Below are positions 23,913-34,660 of a DNA stretch of 64,000 nt, piece after piece. The DNA is from Glebionis coronaria. Lineage: Eukaryota > Streptophyta > Magnoliopsida > Asterales > Asteraceae. Each line of letters starts with the position of its first letter. The first letter of the stretch is position 1. The stretch spans positions 529,954,538 through 530,018,537 of the forward strand of contig CM046876.1 of the NCBI GenBank assembly GCA_025667525.1, given 5' to 3'. The notes under the pieces were generated by a model. That model did not search any database, was not told where the DNA came from, and saw only the letters and a list, made by a program, of their open reading frames with translations. The translations under genes were made by a program, and so were the position numbers.

Positions 23913-26460
23913 TGATAAGTGTGAAAAAACTCATCAATAATGATCCAAAACCACTCTAAACATATTCAAATACATTATATTTAACTGAAAATATCATAAT
24001 TACGTGGGTATTTGTGTTTCATGTGTTTTCAGGTAAACAAGATACATTTTTTAGCAAAGACGCGTTTTAAAGGGATTTTTATGATAAAAGACGAAGAAAA
24101 GGATAAATCAAGCTTCAAGGACCTTACTTGTCATTATTCCAAAGATCGAGGACCTAAAGTGTAACGTTTAGATAAGACAAAGGATGGAAAACAAATTACT
24201 TGTTTAACACTTTTTGATTAAAGATAAAAATAAGAGACCAAAAAGGAAAATTTTGGAGGAAAGTTTATTTAACTTTTATACTTGGTCAAATGACCAAGTC
24301 ATACACATATACAACATAACACGTCTTCATCAACCGATCAAGAGAGAGAAAGAAGAATTTCAGTCGTCCATCTCTCTTCTCACCACCAAACTTGCAATTT
24401 GATTTCATGTACAATCAAGAAAGATTCAAGCAAAGTTTCTAACATCAAAAATACTCCTCATCATCCTCTCTACAAGGAGATATGATTTAATTAGAACAAA
24501 GTGGAAGGATAAAGAAACCCCAAAATGATGAAGAATGAAGAACAAGATACATCATCGTATTTTCCACGTGGCATCAAGAGATTGGGCAAGACACGTCATC
24601 AACACCTCTACTCCACCACTCAGCGCCTATAAATACAGATGAAGACCTTATTTTGGAGATGGTTAGCTTAGGTGTAGTTTACACACACATTAGTTTAGAT
24701 ATTAGGAGTAGATTAGTTAAACTCTTGTAACTACTTTCTGTTAATCAGTTTTCCAAGCTTTAAGTCAGTTTGTAACCGAATTAGTTTTCCGCCATTAATG
24801 AAAGTCTAAAATTTCAGTTTCTCAATCTTTTTCTTTCTCTTATATCTTCTTATTGACTAACTCAAACAAGCATTTGAGCTAATATACTGTTAGGCAGGGA
24901 GCTTCATTTTTGTTGCATTTCAGTTTTTTAGATATAACCACTTTATGATTTCTGCTATTGATGAATAGATTCAGTTTAATCTTTTGATTACAAGCTTACG
25001 CTTGTTTCTTGTGTTGATTTAGTTTTTCTGAATCGTCTTCAAGATTAGTGTGATTTTTGAGTTCAAACAAGATTTTCCGAGTTCTTCTTCTTTTTTGATA
25101 ATCTGAGTAAACGTTTTGTTAACTGATTGCGAGAGTTGTAGTTTTTAAGCTGATAAAGCTTATTGATAAGCTGATATAGTTAATATAAAAAGTTTCTGAT
25201 AGTTTCAGTTGTGCGGGTTTATGAGTAACTGATTAGATTCAATATCTTCATCTTCACTGTTGACAAGTTTGGATTGAAATGTTTGTATGCTTACAGCTCA
25301 TAAGCTTGTACAAGCTTATGAGTATTGTTTCAGTTTTTTATTTTCTTACAGGATTGGAAGGGCAAGTTGATTGGTTCTGAATTTTTGGCAAGAAGCAGCT
25401 TTATAGATAAGTATGGTTCCGTATGGTAGATAGAATGGTTCAGTGACTGGTAGTCGAAGTAGGGTTAGTTTCAAGCCGGCTCAGCGTCGCGCTTCGACAT
25501 CAAAGGACTTGGCCTGGAAGACGAGGTCACGTTTTTTTTACTTTTCTGAAACTAATAGTATAATATGCTAGTTTGTAACTGTAGTGTGACTATAGTGTAT
25601 ACTTGCTTGAATAGCTTGCGTGTTAGTACATGATTGTTACATGTTCTTAGGTCAGCAGCTAGTTTATACTGTTAAAGCATAAGGGTAGTAGTAATATGAT
25701 TTAGCTAACTGTTTTAATATTCATTTTTCGATAAATACATAAGTTTCCAATTCATGTTTTGTAGTTTTGTTAAATAGTTGTAATTGTCAAGATTGTTAGA
25801 GTAGTTTACCTTTTAATGAAAAGCTAAAATAGGCATTAAAAAAGGTAGTCAGTTAGGTTCTATTCTATTCTTCTTGCATCATTTTATAACTGATCATTTT
25901 AAATCTTTTGCTTTGTATGTTCCTGTTTAACCAATAGTTCAACTTTACATCAGTCCAATTTTGCGTTAGTAGTATTAGGCAATTATTAGGACTTTTAGTC
26001 TATTAGATATTTGATGGGCTTTATACATTTCTTTGCTAGTGCATTTTTTTCATTTACTAGTTCAAATAATTGGGTAGTAGTGATACTGTGTATATTTTCA
26101 GTTTTGATAGTTGAATTACACTTTTAGTTTTAAAATTTCAATTTTTTAGTAGATTGTAAGTTTACTTTTATAAAAATAGATTTAGCTTAATATTTTGTAA
26201 TATGTATTTTCAATCGTAGTATAAAGTTACATTTTATGATTTTTTTTTTATTTTGTGCATTTAATTGTGGTAAGTGCAATTTGTTTTTAGTTAGTACGTA
26301 TACATAGTATTAGATATTATTTTCACCTTTTTACTTGCTTTGTTCTAATTAGACATAGATACCATTCAAGCTTTTATCACCAAAAACAATTAAGTCAAGC
26401 TTAAAATTGTTAATCAATTCGATTAGACCGAGAGAAAAACGAACTAAGAACGAATTTCAA
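23913..26460 (+). repeat. Element C LTR1
   Basis: Starts TGATAAGTGTGAAAA and ends about ...CGAATTTCAA before the primer site. It differs from LTR2 and LTR3 at many positions where those two agree, including a 13-base stretch near 24890 (TACGATTACTGTT) that it lacks. It contains the promoter-like block at 24565-24635. Confidence 0.9.
24565..24635 (+). promoter_or_regulatory. LTR promoter block: G-box, ACGT element and TATA box
   Basis: CACGTG at 24565-24570 (within TTCCACGTGGCA), ACACGTCATC about 25 bp on, and TATAAATACAG at 24628. The block is repeated in LTR2 (G-box 33324, TATA 33387) and LTR3 (G-box 54080, TATA 54143). CACGTG and ACGTCA cores are plant bZIP/bHLH binding sites, so stress, light or ABA responsiveness is plausible but untested. 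Confidence 0.6.
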
Positions 26461-26461
26461 A

Positions 26462-26477
26462 TGGCGCCGCTGCCGGT
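26462..26477 (+). other. Primer binding site, element C1 (Asp tRNA type)
   Basis: TGGCGCCGCTGCCGGT follows LTR1 at once. Athila and related gypsy elements usually prime from tRNA-Asp with TGGCGCCGTTGCCGG; one base differs. The identical site follows LTR2 at 47281. Confidence 0.85.
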
Positions 26478-27224
26478 TCTTTGACTTTACGAGAGACTAT
26501 CGATTGACGGTTTTCATTGGCTTTTGGGATCCGTTCACCTAGTGAACGTTATTTTTACGTATCATAAATCAAAAACAATAAAAAATATCAAAAATATAAA
26601 AATATAAAAACTAAAAAATAACAAAAACAATTCTTTTCCTAAAGAATTGACCAAACAAATTAAAAAATCAAAAAGCAATCTTTTTCCTAAGAGATTGCAC
26701 CCAAAAATATATATTAATGGATTCCCTCGGTTTTTATGTACATATAGTAGTTTCTCTAAAAAACCCCAATAAATACAAAAATATTTTCTCTATATTATTA
26801 TATGTAAATACGTATACGTATAAGAACAAACAATAAACATATTCTCCATAAGTATTGCCAAGGCAATACACCGTGTTGAGGGGCGTTCCGGTCCTTGACA
26901 CGCGTATCGATCAAATTCAGTAAAGCAAGAATAGATAAATACTTCCAATAAGCAATAATTTGAAGAATACAAACTATAAAGTGAATAGAAAGGAGATGTG
27001 CTATAAAATGACATCTAAGGGTCAATAGGTACTTAAGTGCTTCGCGCCACCTAACCCCCCGTTCACTAGTGCGTATTCTAAGAAGGAAGGATTCATTGGG
27101 GGTCTTGCACCCAAGTAGTATATACGTATATTATACTTTCTTGTGGATATTTCATATTGAAACTCGAAGAGGATAATCCTTTTCTCTTCAAAGTCATACG
27201 AGAGCTTCTCTCTCATTCCTCGTA
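26478..27224 (+). other. Element C1 untranslated leader with two stem-loops
   Basis: The leader has no long plus-strand frame. Two similar hairpins stand 26 bp apart: 26628-26649 (CAATTCTTT/AAAGAATTG) and 26676-26697 (CAATCTTT/AGAGATTG), both with a TTCCT-like loop. Both are kept in copy C2 (47447-47468, 47495-47516). Their place between primer site and gag suggests a role in packaging or dimerisation of the RNA, which is an inference. Minus-strand ORFs here are shadows. Confidence 0.55.
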
Positions 27225-27377
27225 TTGAGTTACATGCTCACTCGCGGGCGTGCACAAATACAGATTGGTGTACAACCCCTTCTTCCGAAAAGGAAGAAAA
27301 AGAGAAAGAGTAGGAACACCACCGTCCATCAAGCCGATCCCGAGAATCGTGCTTTGATCCACACACAACAAGAAGCC

Positions 27378-28109
27378 ATGGCCGGAGTTGATACTCGACC
27401 TTTGATGGAGCACTTGCAACTCAATGTGCAAGGATATGCCGATGCTATCAAGATACCCGATATTCCCGCAAACACATTTGAGCTATAAACATCCATGATT
27501 AACTTGGTTTCAAATACACCATTTTATGGGAACAAGAATGATAATCCACATGATCACCTTAAGAAATTTCTTGCTCTTTACAACACCATTAAGTAAAATG
27601 GAGTTCCCCATGATGCCATTAAGTTGATATTGGTGCAATTTTCACTAGAGGGTCCCGCTAAGCATTGGTTAGATACACAACCACCCGAGAGCATTACCAC
27701 ATGGGATGGTTTCACTAAGAAGTTTTTGAACAAGTTCTTTCCCCCATCTAAGACCACGGCTTTGAGGAACTTAATTATAGGCTTTCAACAAAAACCTAGT
27801 CAAACATTTAGTGATGCTTGGGAGGAGTATAGAGAGTTATTGAGGAGATGCCCTAACCATGGATTGGATGAAGTTCACCAAATCAATACTTTCTATAATG
27901 GCCTTAAACCTCATCACCAAGACTCACTCAATGCTTCCGCGGGAGGAAATATTCTTCTTAAATCCATTCAAGAAGCTTGGGATATTATTGAGACCAAAGC
28001 AATGGTGCAAACAAACACTCAATTTGAAGAAAGGGTTCATGTTATCCAAAATAATTCTCAAACACCTTGTGATAACCAATTCCTCAAGAGTCACCAAGAG
28101 ATACTTTAA
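27378..28109 (+). pseudogene. Element C1 gag, capsid-like region (broken)
   Basis: The ATG at 27378 has a strong context (GCCATGG); the frame is open upstream to 27225 but copy C2 has no ATG there. The retrotransposon-gag domain spans about 27500-28000, with KHWLDTQPPESITTWDGF and WEEYRELLRRCPNHGL as recognisable motifs of Athila-type capsid. TAA codons at 27486 (shared with C2), 27594 (TAC in C2) and 28107 (CAA in C2) interrupt one otherwise continuous frame. The shared stop lies just before a Met codon, so either the ancestor was already defective or translation restarted there. Confidence 0.8.
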
Positions 28110-28130
28110 AGAATAGATAGGGATCATGAG

Positions 28131-29084
28131 ATGCATCTTAAGTCAAGTAAAGAATTGATCCAAGCCATTAAGGGCCTTTCATTAAACAATTGCACCAATG
28201 ATGTGCATGCTATTACCCTTTTATGTGAGACTTGTGGAGGTCCCCATTCCTATCAACAATGTGATAAGGTGCAAGGTTATCAAGGGGGGTGTTATGCTTA
28301 CCAAGAAGAACATCGTGAACATTTCAAGCCAAACATCAATCCAAACAACCTTTCTTACAAGTCTCAAAATTACCTTACTCCATCGGGATTCCCACCCCAA
28401 CCACCCACCCAATTTCAACAAAATCCCCCTCAATTGTTACAAAGGAATCAAGGTCCAAGACCACAATACCAAGGGAACAACTACAAGGAACCTAACAATT
28501 TTCAAAATCAAGGAAATCACTTTTATCCACCAAATCAAGGATTTAATCCACCACCCCCACCCTTCCCAAATCAAGCATACCCTCAACTTCAAAATCAAGG
28601 ATATGGGCTACAAGAAACTCATGAGTATGTTGAGAGAAGAATTCGTGAAAGTGAAAAAAGAATGAATGAGCAAATGAAACTTTCAATAGAGGAGCAAACT
28701 AATAGGCTTTTGATAGCATTTAATCAAAGACAACAAGGGGATTTACCCTCTAACACACAAACAAACCCGAGGGCAAATGTCAATGCTATCACAACAAGAA
28801 GTGGAAAGAAAACTCATGATCCTTCACCACCCAAACCTACTTTGGTAACCCCTACTATGATTACTTCTTGTGATAAGCCTTCTACATCTAGTTCACCATC
28901 CTCAAGTTCTCCCATTTCTCCCATTTCTACACCTACTCATGAAGAAACCAACAAGGAAAATCCTTCTTCAACCACTCAACCACAACCAAAACCAAGTCTT
29001 TCTTACCCATCAAGATTGAGAAAAGACAAGCTTAAGAACAAGGATGATATCCAAGTCTCAAACTTTTTGAGGATGTTCAAGTAA
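28131..29084 (+). pseudogene. Element C1 gag, nucleocapsid and Pro/Gln-rich linker
   Basis: Same frame as the capsid part. The knuckle CETCGGPHSYQQC (CX2CX3HX4C, near 28230) is the Athila-type form. It is followed by a Pro/Gln/Asn-rich stretch (28330-28610), a short charged helix and a Ser/Thr/Pro-rich segment. A TAA at 29082 (CAA in C2) ends the frame. The knuckle probably binds element RNA; the linker is likely disordered. Confidence 0.75.
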
Positions 29085-29750
29085 CTTAACATAAATATCT
29101 CCTTTGCGGAAGCTTTAGCCAACATGCCTAAGTTTCCTAAGATGATCAAGGACTTACTTTCTAACAAGGAGAGATTGGTGGATTTGCCTAATGCTTCCTT
29201 GAATGAAAATTGCTCCGCGGTTTTGCTTAAGAAGTTGCCTACTAAGCTAGGAGATCCGAGGAGGTTTTTGATTCCTTGCAATTTCCCGGGGGTGGAAAAT
29301 TGCATGGCTTTAGCGGATTTAGGAGCAAGCATAAATCTCATGCCATTATCGGTTTGGGAGAAACTTTCACTTCCCGAGCTCACTCCTACTAAGATGACTC
29401 TTGAGTTGGCCAACCGTACTATAGCTTATCCGGTGGGAATTGTGGAGGATGTTTTTGTTGGGGTTGATAGATTTACCTTTCCCACGGACTTTGTGGTGGT
29501 TGATTATGATATGGATCCGAGAGTTCCTTTGATTGTTGGTAGGACATTTTTTAGAACGGGTCGTACTCTAATAGATGTGGTGGAAGGTGAACTTACAATG
29601 AGGGTAGGAGATGAGAGAGTTGTGTTTAACATGGGAAAGTTGTCAAAGAAGTCTAATGAGCCCGAAGCGGTGAAGCATATTGATGTTGTGAATGAGGAAG
29701 AAACTCAAGATGATATCCTTGATGAAGTTTGTGATGAATATTTTTTATGA
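29085..29750 (+). pseudogene. Element C1 aspartic protease
   Basis: Continues the gag frame after the 29082 stop. The catalytic motif reads ALADLGASINLMP with Asp at 29316-29318; the L after D is usual in Athila-type proteases. Later motifs VPLIVGR-FFRTGRTLIDV form the second conserved protease block. The frame shifts at a T-run near 29741 (six T against five in C2), giving a stop at 29748. The active-site residues themselves are kept in this copy. Confidence 0.78.
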
Positions 29751-30582
29751 AGCTTGCTCAAGTGGAGATTATGATTTACCTCATGTTGAGACCATTGCTT
29801 CCATTACTTCATCATTGGATTTTCATAAACCTCAAGAGTTTAACTTTGGTGATTATGTGATCTATTCCAATCCTCTATTTGAAACCTCATATGACAACCC
29901 ACTTTTCCACAATGATGAATATATTCATGAGGACTTTGGTGATGAAGAATCTCTTCTTTTTGATTCACCAACATATGATGACTATAGTGATGATGGGATT
30001 TCTACTTGTGACTCTCCATTTGTTGATAATCATACTTCCTTGGGTTTTGAGGAATCACCACTCTTTGATAGACCAATCTATGATGTTTATGGTGATGAGG
30101 AAGATTCTATCATGGATGAGAGTGATGAGTTTTTAGAGGTGGATATACCTTTTGAGTACACTCTTGGTTATATTGATGAGGAGGGGGACATACTCTATCT
30201 AGAATCTCTATTGCATGAAGATCCTTTACCTTCTTCCTTGTCCACCTCAACCTTTCAATATGACAAAGGAAAACAAGTCATGATGGTTCCTTCCAAGAGC
30301 TTGTTGTTACCAAATACTTCACAGTTTTTCTCTAACCATGTGACCTACAAGGGAGAATCTTCTAAGGCAACCAACACTTGTTGTTTTCCCATCAAGGAAC
30401 GGATTTTTAATCCTGGCATAGAGCTTTCTAAACCATCTCAGTATCTGCCTGATGCAACAAAAGGAAAACTTGTGAAAGATTTGAGAGTTTTACCCTATCA
30501 CCTTGTGAAGAACATAGGGGAAAACATTTTGGAGAACCACACCTCACCTTTTTCACCATTGCCTGGGAAGTTAGTTGTTTAA
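29751..30582 (+). pseudogene. Element C1 acidic C-terminal region (unrecognised)
   Basis: Continues the protease frame after a one-base shift (open from 29692). It is rich in Asp, Glu, Ser, Tyr and Phe, with a repeated pattern (ESLLFDSPTYDDYSDD and ESPLFDRPIYDVYGDE), then a less acidic segment containing LRVLPYHLVKNIGENILENH. In Athila, RT would start here; none is present. A TAA at 30580 (GAA in C2) truncates it by about 30 codons. I do not recognise the domain; function unknown. Confidence 0.55.
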
Positions 30583-32662
30583 TTGTGTTATAAGTGGGAT
30601 GGTAATTATGTATTTGATCCGGGGGGATATTTATGGAGTTTTGATAATTGAAAACTTGTTTTACCTCATCATATAGATTTTTCTTTAAAAAAGGGCAAAA
30701 CTTTTACTCTCCATGATAGGTTTTAGACACTTCAACGCTTGAATAACTAGGTTTAGAGGTGTTGTAGGTTAGAAATAAGATACCAAATTGATGAAAAGTG
30801 TAGGGGAGACCTTCTTTTGTCTTCATGTTGTTTGTAGGGTTGCTCACTCGTCACGTGCTTTGGAGCTTATGGAGGAGGCCCTTGTATCCGGTTCACTTTG
30901 TTACTATTGTGATTTTTCATAGACACGTTGTGCTTTAAAATGAATTCACTGTAGTTGATCTTTCCTTGGTTAAGCGAAGTCTATTCATTGTCATAAGTGT
31001 AGGGGAAGTTTTATACTTCCATGCTCTTAAACATTGAGGACAATGTTTAGCTTAAGTGTAGGGGGTCTTCTATTGAAGTGACCTTACCTAGACCTTGTCA
31101 TTGACCTTCATGATAACACGGAAATTAATTTTTCAAACATTTTTCAAGTTTTTGATCTACTTTGGCCACCAAAAATATGCATTCATAATTTTTGCATCAA
31201 TCATTTTTCAATTGCATATCACATTTGCATTTGTATATATTCTTCTTTTATTTTTCATCAAAAATATATAAAAAGGAAAAAATTATAATAAGAACATTGG
31301 TTAACAAATTTAGACTTCTTTGATATATTAGGCCCGCCATGGATATTTTGACTCAACCCGAGTTTGCTTATCCAAGCATTCTCTAGCTAGTATCCTTAAC
31401 CATGTAGTCCGTCATTGGTCTATTAGGCTAAGCATCCACCACTCTCATTATTTGAGACTTTAAATTTGTGGAGAATGGGAAGTGATAGAGTTGAAGCAAG
31501 TATAAAAGGGCTAGATACTCTTCATGGTAATTACTTGTGGCTAAACCCTTCTCTTCTTTACCTCTATTTTCTTCGCATGTATATATGTTAATAAATAATC
31601 AAGAATGGTTTTAATCGGTTTGTAGTCTCTTATGCATTTTTTACTAATCATTCATGGTTGGTATAAGTACGTCTTAAGATTCTAAGTTAGAAAGTTTTAT
31701 GTGTACTAGACTTATGTCATGCTTAATATTTAGCGGGTGTTTTTCCTTTCATTATTTGCAACTTTCTTTGTGAGGAATAAAGAAAAATAAGAGCGGCTTA
31801 AAAAAAATGAGTGGCTAGAAAAAAAAGAAAAAGAAAAAGAAAAGAAAAATAATAATTATACAAGACTCCCAAGAGGGGCAGTGAAGTGTTAATTATAGTA
31901 ACTATTAGATTCCAATATTACCTTGACGGGTTGCGGGGATTTAATAGTTGCTTCAATCCAATATTACCTTGACGGGTTGCGGGATTGAAGATCCAAAGTC
32001 TCAAAAAGGCGGCGGATGTAAATTATTGCGTGAGTTTTATTTTTCTTTCCTTAGCGAGTGTGTAGCTACTTATTAATGCATGACATGAGGATTTTACACA
32101 TAAGGCGAATGACTTATTATTCTTGAGACGGACTTATATTAATTGTGAGCGGTTTTTCAAGTAATGGATGAGAGGATTACTTAGGATTAAAACCGTGCTT
32201 CCTTATTTTTAGATTTTACATTTCTTATATTTCACGCTTTAAATAATGACAAATTTGCCCAAAAGCAATTTGCTCAAATAATAACCGGTTCCACATTTAA
32301 TTGTCATGAATAAGTTGATGCACTGTTTACTTGTGAATGTAATGATCCCATTTTTAAGCTTGGTATGGGGAAAGTGAAACTTGAGGGTGATAAGTGTCCA
32401 TGGTACCAAAGCCCTAATTTAAGTCATTGATTTCTTTATGAGTTTTTCCATCAAAACCATTTCAAGAAAATCTAAAAATATATATACAAGATTGCTTTCT
32501 TTGCATTGCATTGTAAATATTCAAAATCATTCATCATGTAGCATAGCATAGTTTATTAAATCATAAAATGGCCAAGGTGGATTAATTATGAGAAAAGTGC
32601 ACTCTAGAGCTTTAAAATGCTGCATTGCATGAGGTCATGACAATGGTCAAGTGGAGGGGAGT
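30583..32662 (+). other. Element C1 3' non-coding region and purine tract
   Basis: No RT, integrase or env-like frame is seen over 2 kb. Features: a palindrome AACATTGAGGACAATGTT (31030-31047) followed by AAGTGTAGGGGGT, words I associate with Athila internal purine tracts; two copies of TCCAATATTACCTTGACGGG (31911, 31957); an A/G-rich tract near 31800-31850; and the purine tract GTGGAGGGGAGT (32651-32662) at the LTR2 start. Copy C2 has the same layout. Confidence 0.65.
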
Positions 32663-34279
32663 TAATAAGTGTGAAAACACTCGTCAATAATGATCCAAAA
32701 ACCACTCTAAACACATTCAAATACATTATATTTAACTGAAAATATCAGAATTGCGTGGTTATTTGTGTTTCATGTGTTTTCAGTTAAACAAGATACATTT
32801 TTGAGCAAAGACGCGTTTTCAAGGGATTTTTTATGATAAAAGACGAAGAAAAGGATAAATCAAGCTTCAAGGACCTTACTTGTCATTATTCCAAAGATCG
32901 AGGACCTAAAGTGTAACTTTCAAATAAGACAAAGGATGGAAAACAAATTACTTAAAAGTGTTTAACACTTTTTGATTAAAGATAAAAATAAGAGACCAGA
33001 AAGGAAAATTTGGGAGGAAAGTTTATTTAACTTTTATACTTGGTCAAATGACCAAGTCATACACACAGTCAACATAACACGTCTTCATCAACCGATCAAG
33101 AGAGAGAAAGAAGCATTTCAGTCGTCCATCTCTCTTCTCACCACCAAACCTTCAATTTGATTTCAGGTACAATCAAGAAAGATTCAAGCGAAGTTTCTAA
33201 CATCGAAAATACTCCTCATCATCCTCTCTACAAGGAGATATGATTTAATTAGATCAAAGTGGAAGGATAAAGAAACCCCCAAAATGATGAAGAATGAAGA
33301 ACAAGATACATCATCATATTTTCCACGTGGCATCAAGATATTGGGCAAGACACGTCATCAACACCTCTACTCCACCACTCAGCGCCTATAAATACAGATG
33401 AAGACCTCATTTTGGAGATGGTTAGCTTAGGTGTAGTTTACACACACATTAGTTTAGCTCTTAGGAGTAGATTAGTTAAACTCTTGTAACTACTTTCTGT
33501 TAATCAGTTTTCCAAGCTTTAAATCAGTTTGTAACTGAATTAGTTTTCCGCCATTAATGAAACTCTAAAATTTCAGTTTCTCAATCTTTTTCTTTCTCTT
33601 ATATCCTCGTATTGACTAACTCAAACAAGCTTTTGAGCTAATATACTGTTACGATTACTGTTTAGGCAGGGAGCTTCATTTTTGTTGCATTTCAGTTTCT
33701 TAGATATAACCAATTTATGATTTCTGCTATTGATGAATAGATTCAGTTTAATCTTTTGATTACAAGCTTGTGCTTGTTTCTTGTGTTGATTTAGTTTTTC
33801 TGAATCGTCTTCAAGATTAGTGTGATTTTTTAGTTCAAACAAGATTTTCTGAGTTCTTCTTCTTTTCTGATAATCTGAGTAAACGTTTTGTTAACTGATT
33901 GTGAGAGTTGTAGTTTTTAAGATGATAAAGCTTATTGATAAGCTGATATAGTTAATATAACAAGTTTCTGATAGTTTCAGTTGTGCAGGTTTATGAGTAA
34001 CTGATTAGATTCAATATCTTCATCTTTACTGTTGACAAGTTTGGATTGAAACGTTTGTATGCTTATAGCTCATAAGCTTGTACAAGCTTATGAGTATTGT
34101 TTTTGTTTTTTATTTTCTTACAGGATTGGAAGGGCAAGTTGATTGGTTCTGAATTTTTGGCAAGAAGCAGCTTTGTAGATAAGTGTGGTTCCGTTTGGCA
34201 GATAGAATGGTTCAGTGACTGGTAGTCAAAGTAGGGTTAGTTTCAAGCTGGCTCAGCACCACGCTTCCACATCAAAGGA
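32663..34279 (+). repeat. Element C LTR2, 5' part (split by element D)
   Basis: Starts TAATAAGTG (TGATAAGTG in the other two) after a purine tract and runs to the D insertion. It follows LTR3, not LTR1, at nearly all informative sites. The last five bases (AAGGA, 34275-34279) are the left target duplication of D. G-box at 33324, TATA box at 33387. Confidence 0.9.
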
Positions 34280-34660
34280 TGTTGTCCCTTATTTTTGTGA
34301 TGATTAAGCAAGGAAGAAAGAAGGAAAATAGATGAAGAAGAAATGGATTCCTAGAGAGAGAAAGTAGTGAGAGAAAGTAGAGAGGAGGAGAGGATTAACT
34401 TGTTAAATATTAGATTAAGGAAAGAATCAAGTGAATAACCAACCCTCCTAACATGCTAGGAGGGTAGTATATATAGTCCAACCACATGCGTGCTTTAATG
34501 GGCTATATATTGGGCCGGGCTTTTTTTTGGACTTTAATTAGTTTAAATCCAAGCCCGTAAACCACGACTATTTAACTACCTATTACAACGTTCTAATTAA
34601 TGTTACAATAATAACTTATGATCGAGCATTCTTGTTTGACTCAATATTTTGAGGTTAACA
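34280..34660 (-). repeat. Element D 3' LTR
   Basis: Read on plus it starts TGTTGTCCC and ends GGTTAACA. It includes a 24-bp inverted repeat (34441-34464, arms ACCCTCCTA/TAGGAGGGT) next to a TATATATA word (34467-34474). On the minus strand the TATA word precedes the hairpin. Confidence 0.9.

Noticed and set aside
26790..27431. Overlapping minus-strand ORFs repeated at 47609-48250
   Set aside because: They are shadows in the leader and gag start, alike in both places because C1 and C2 are copies.
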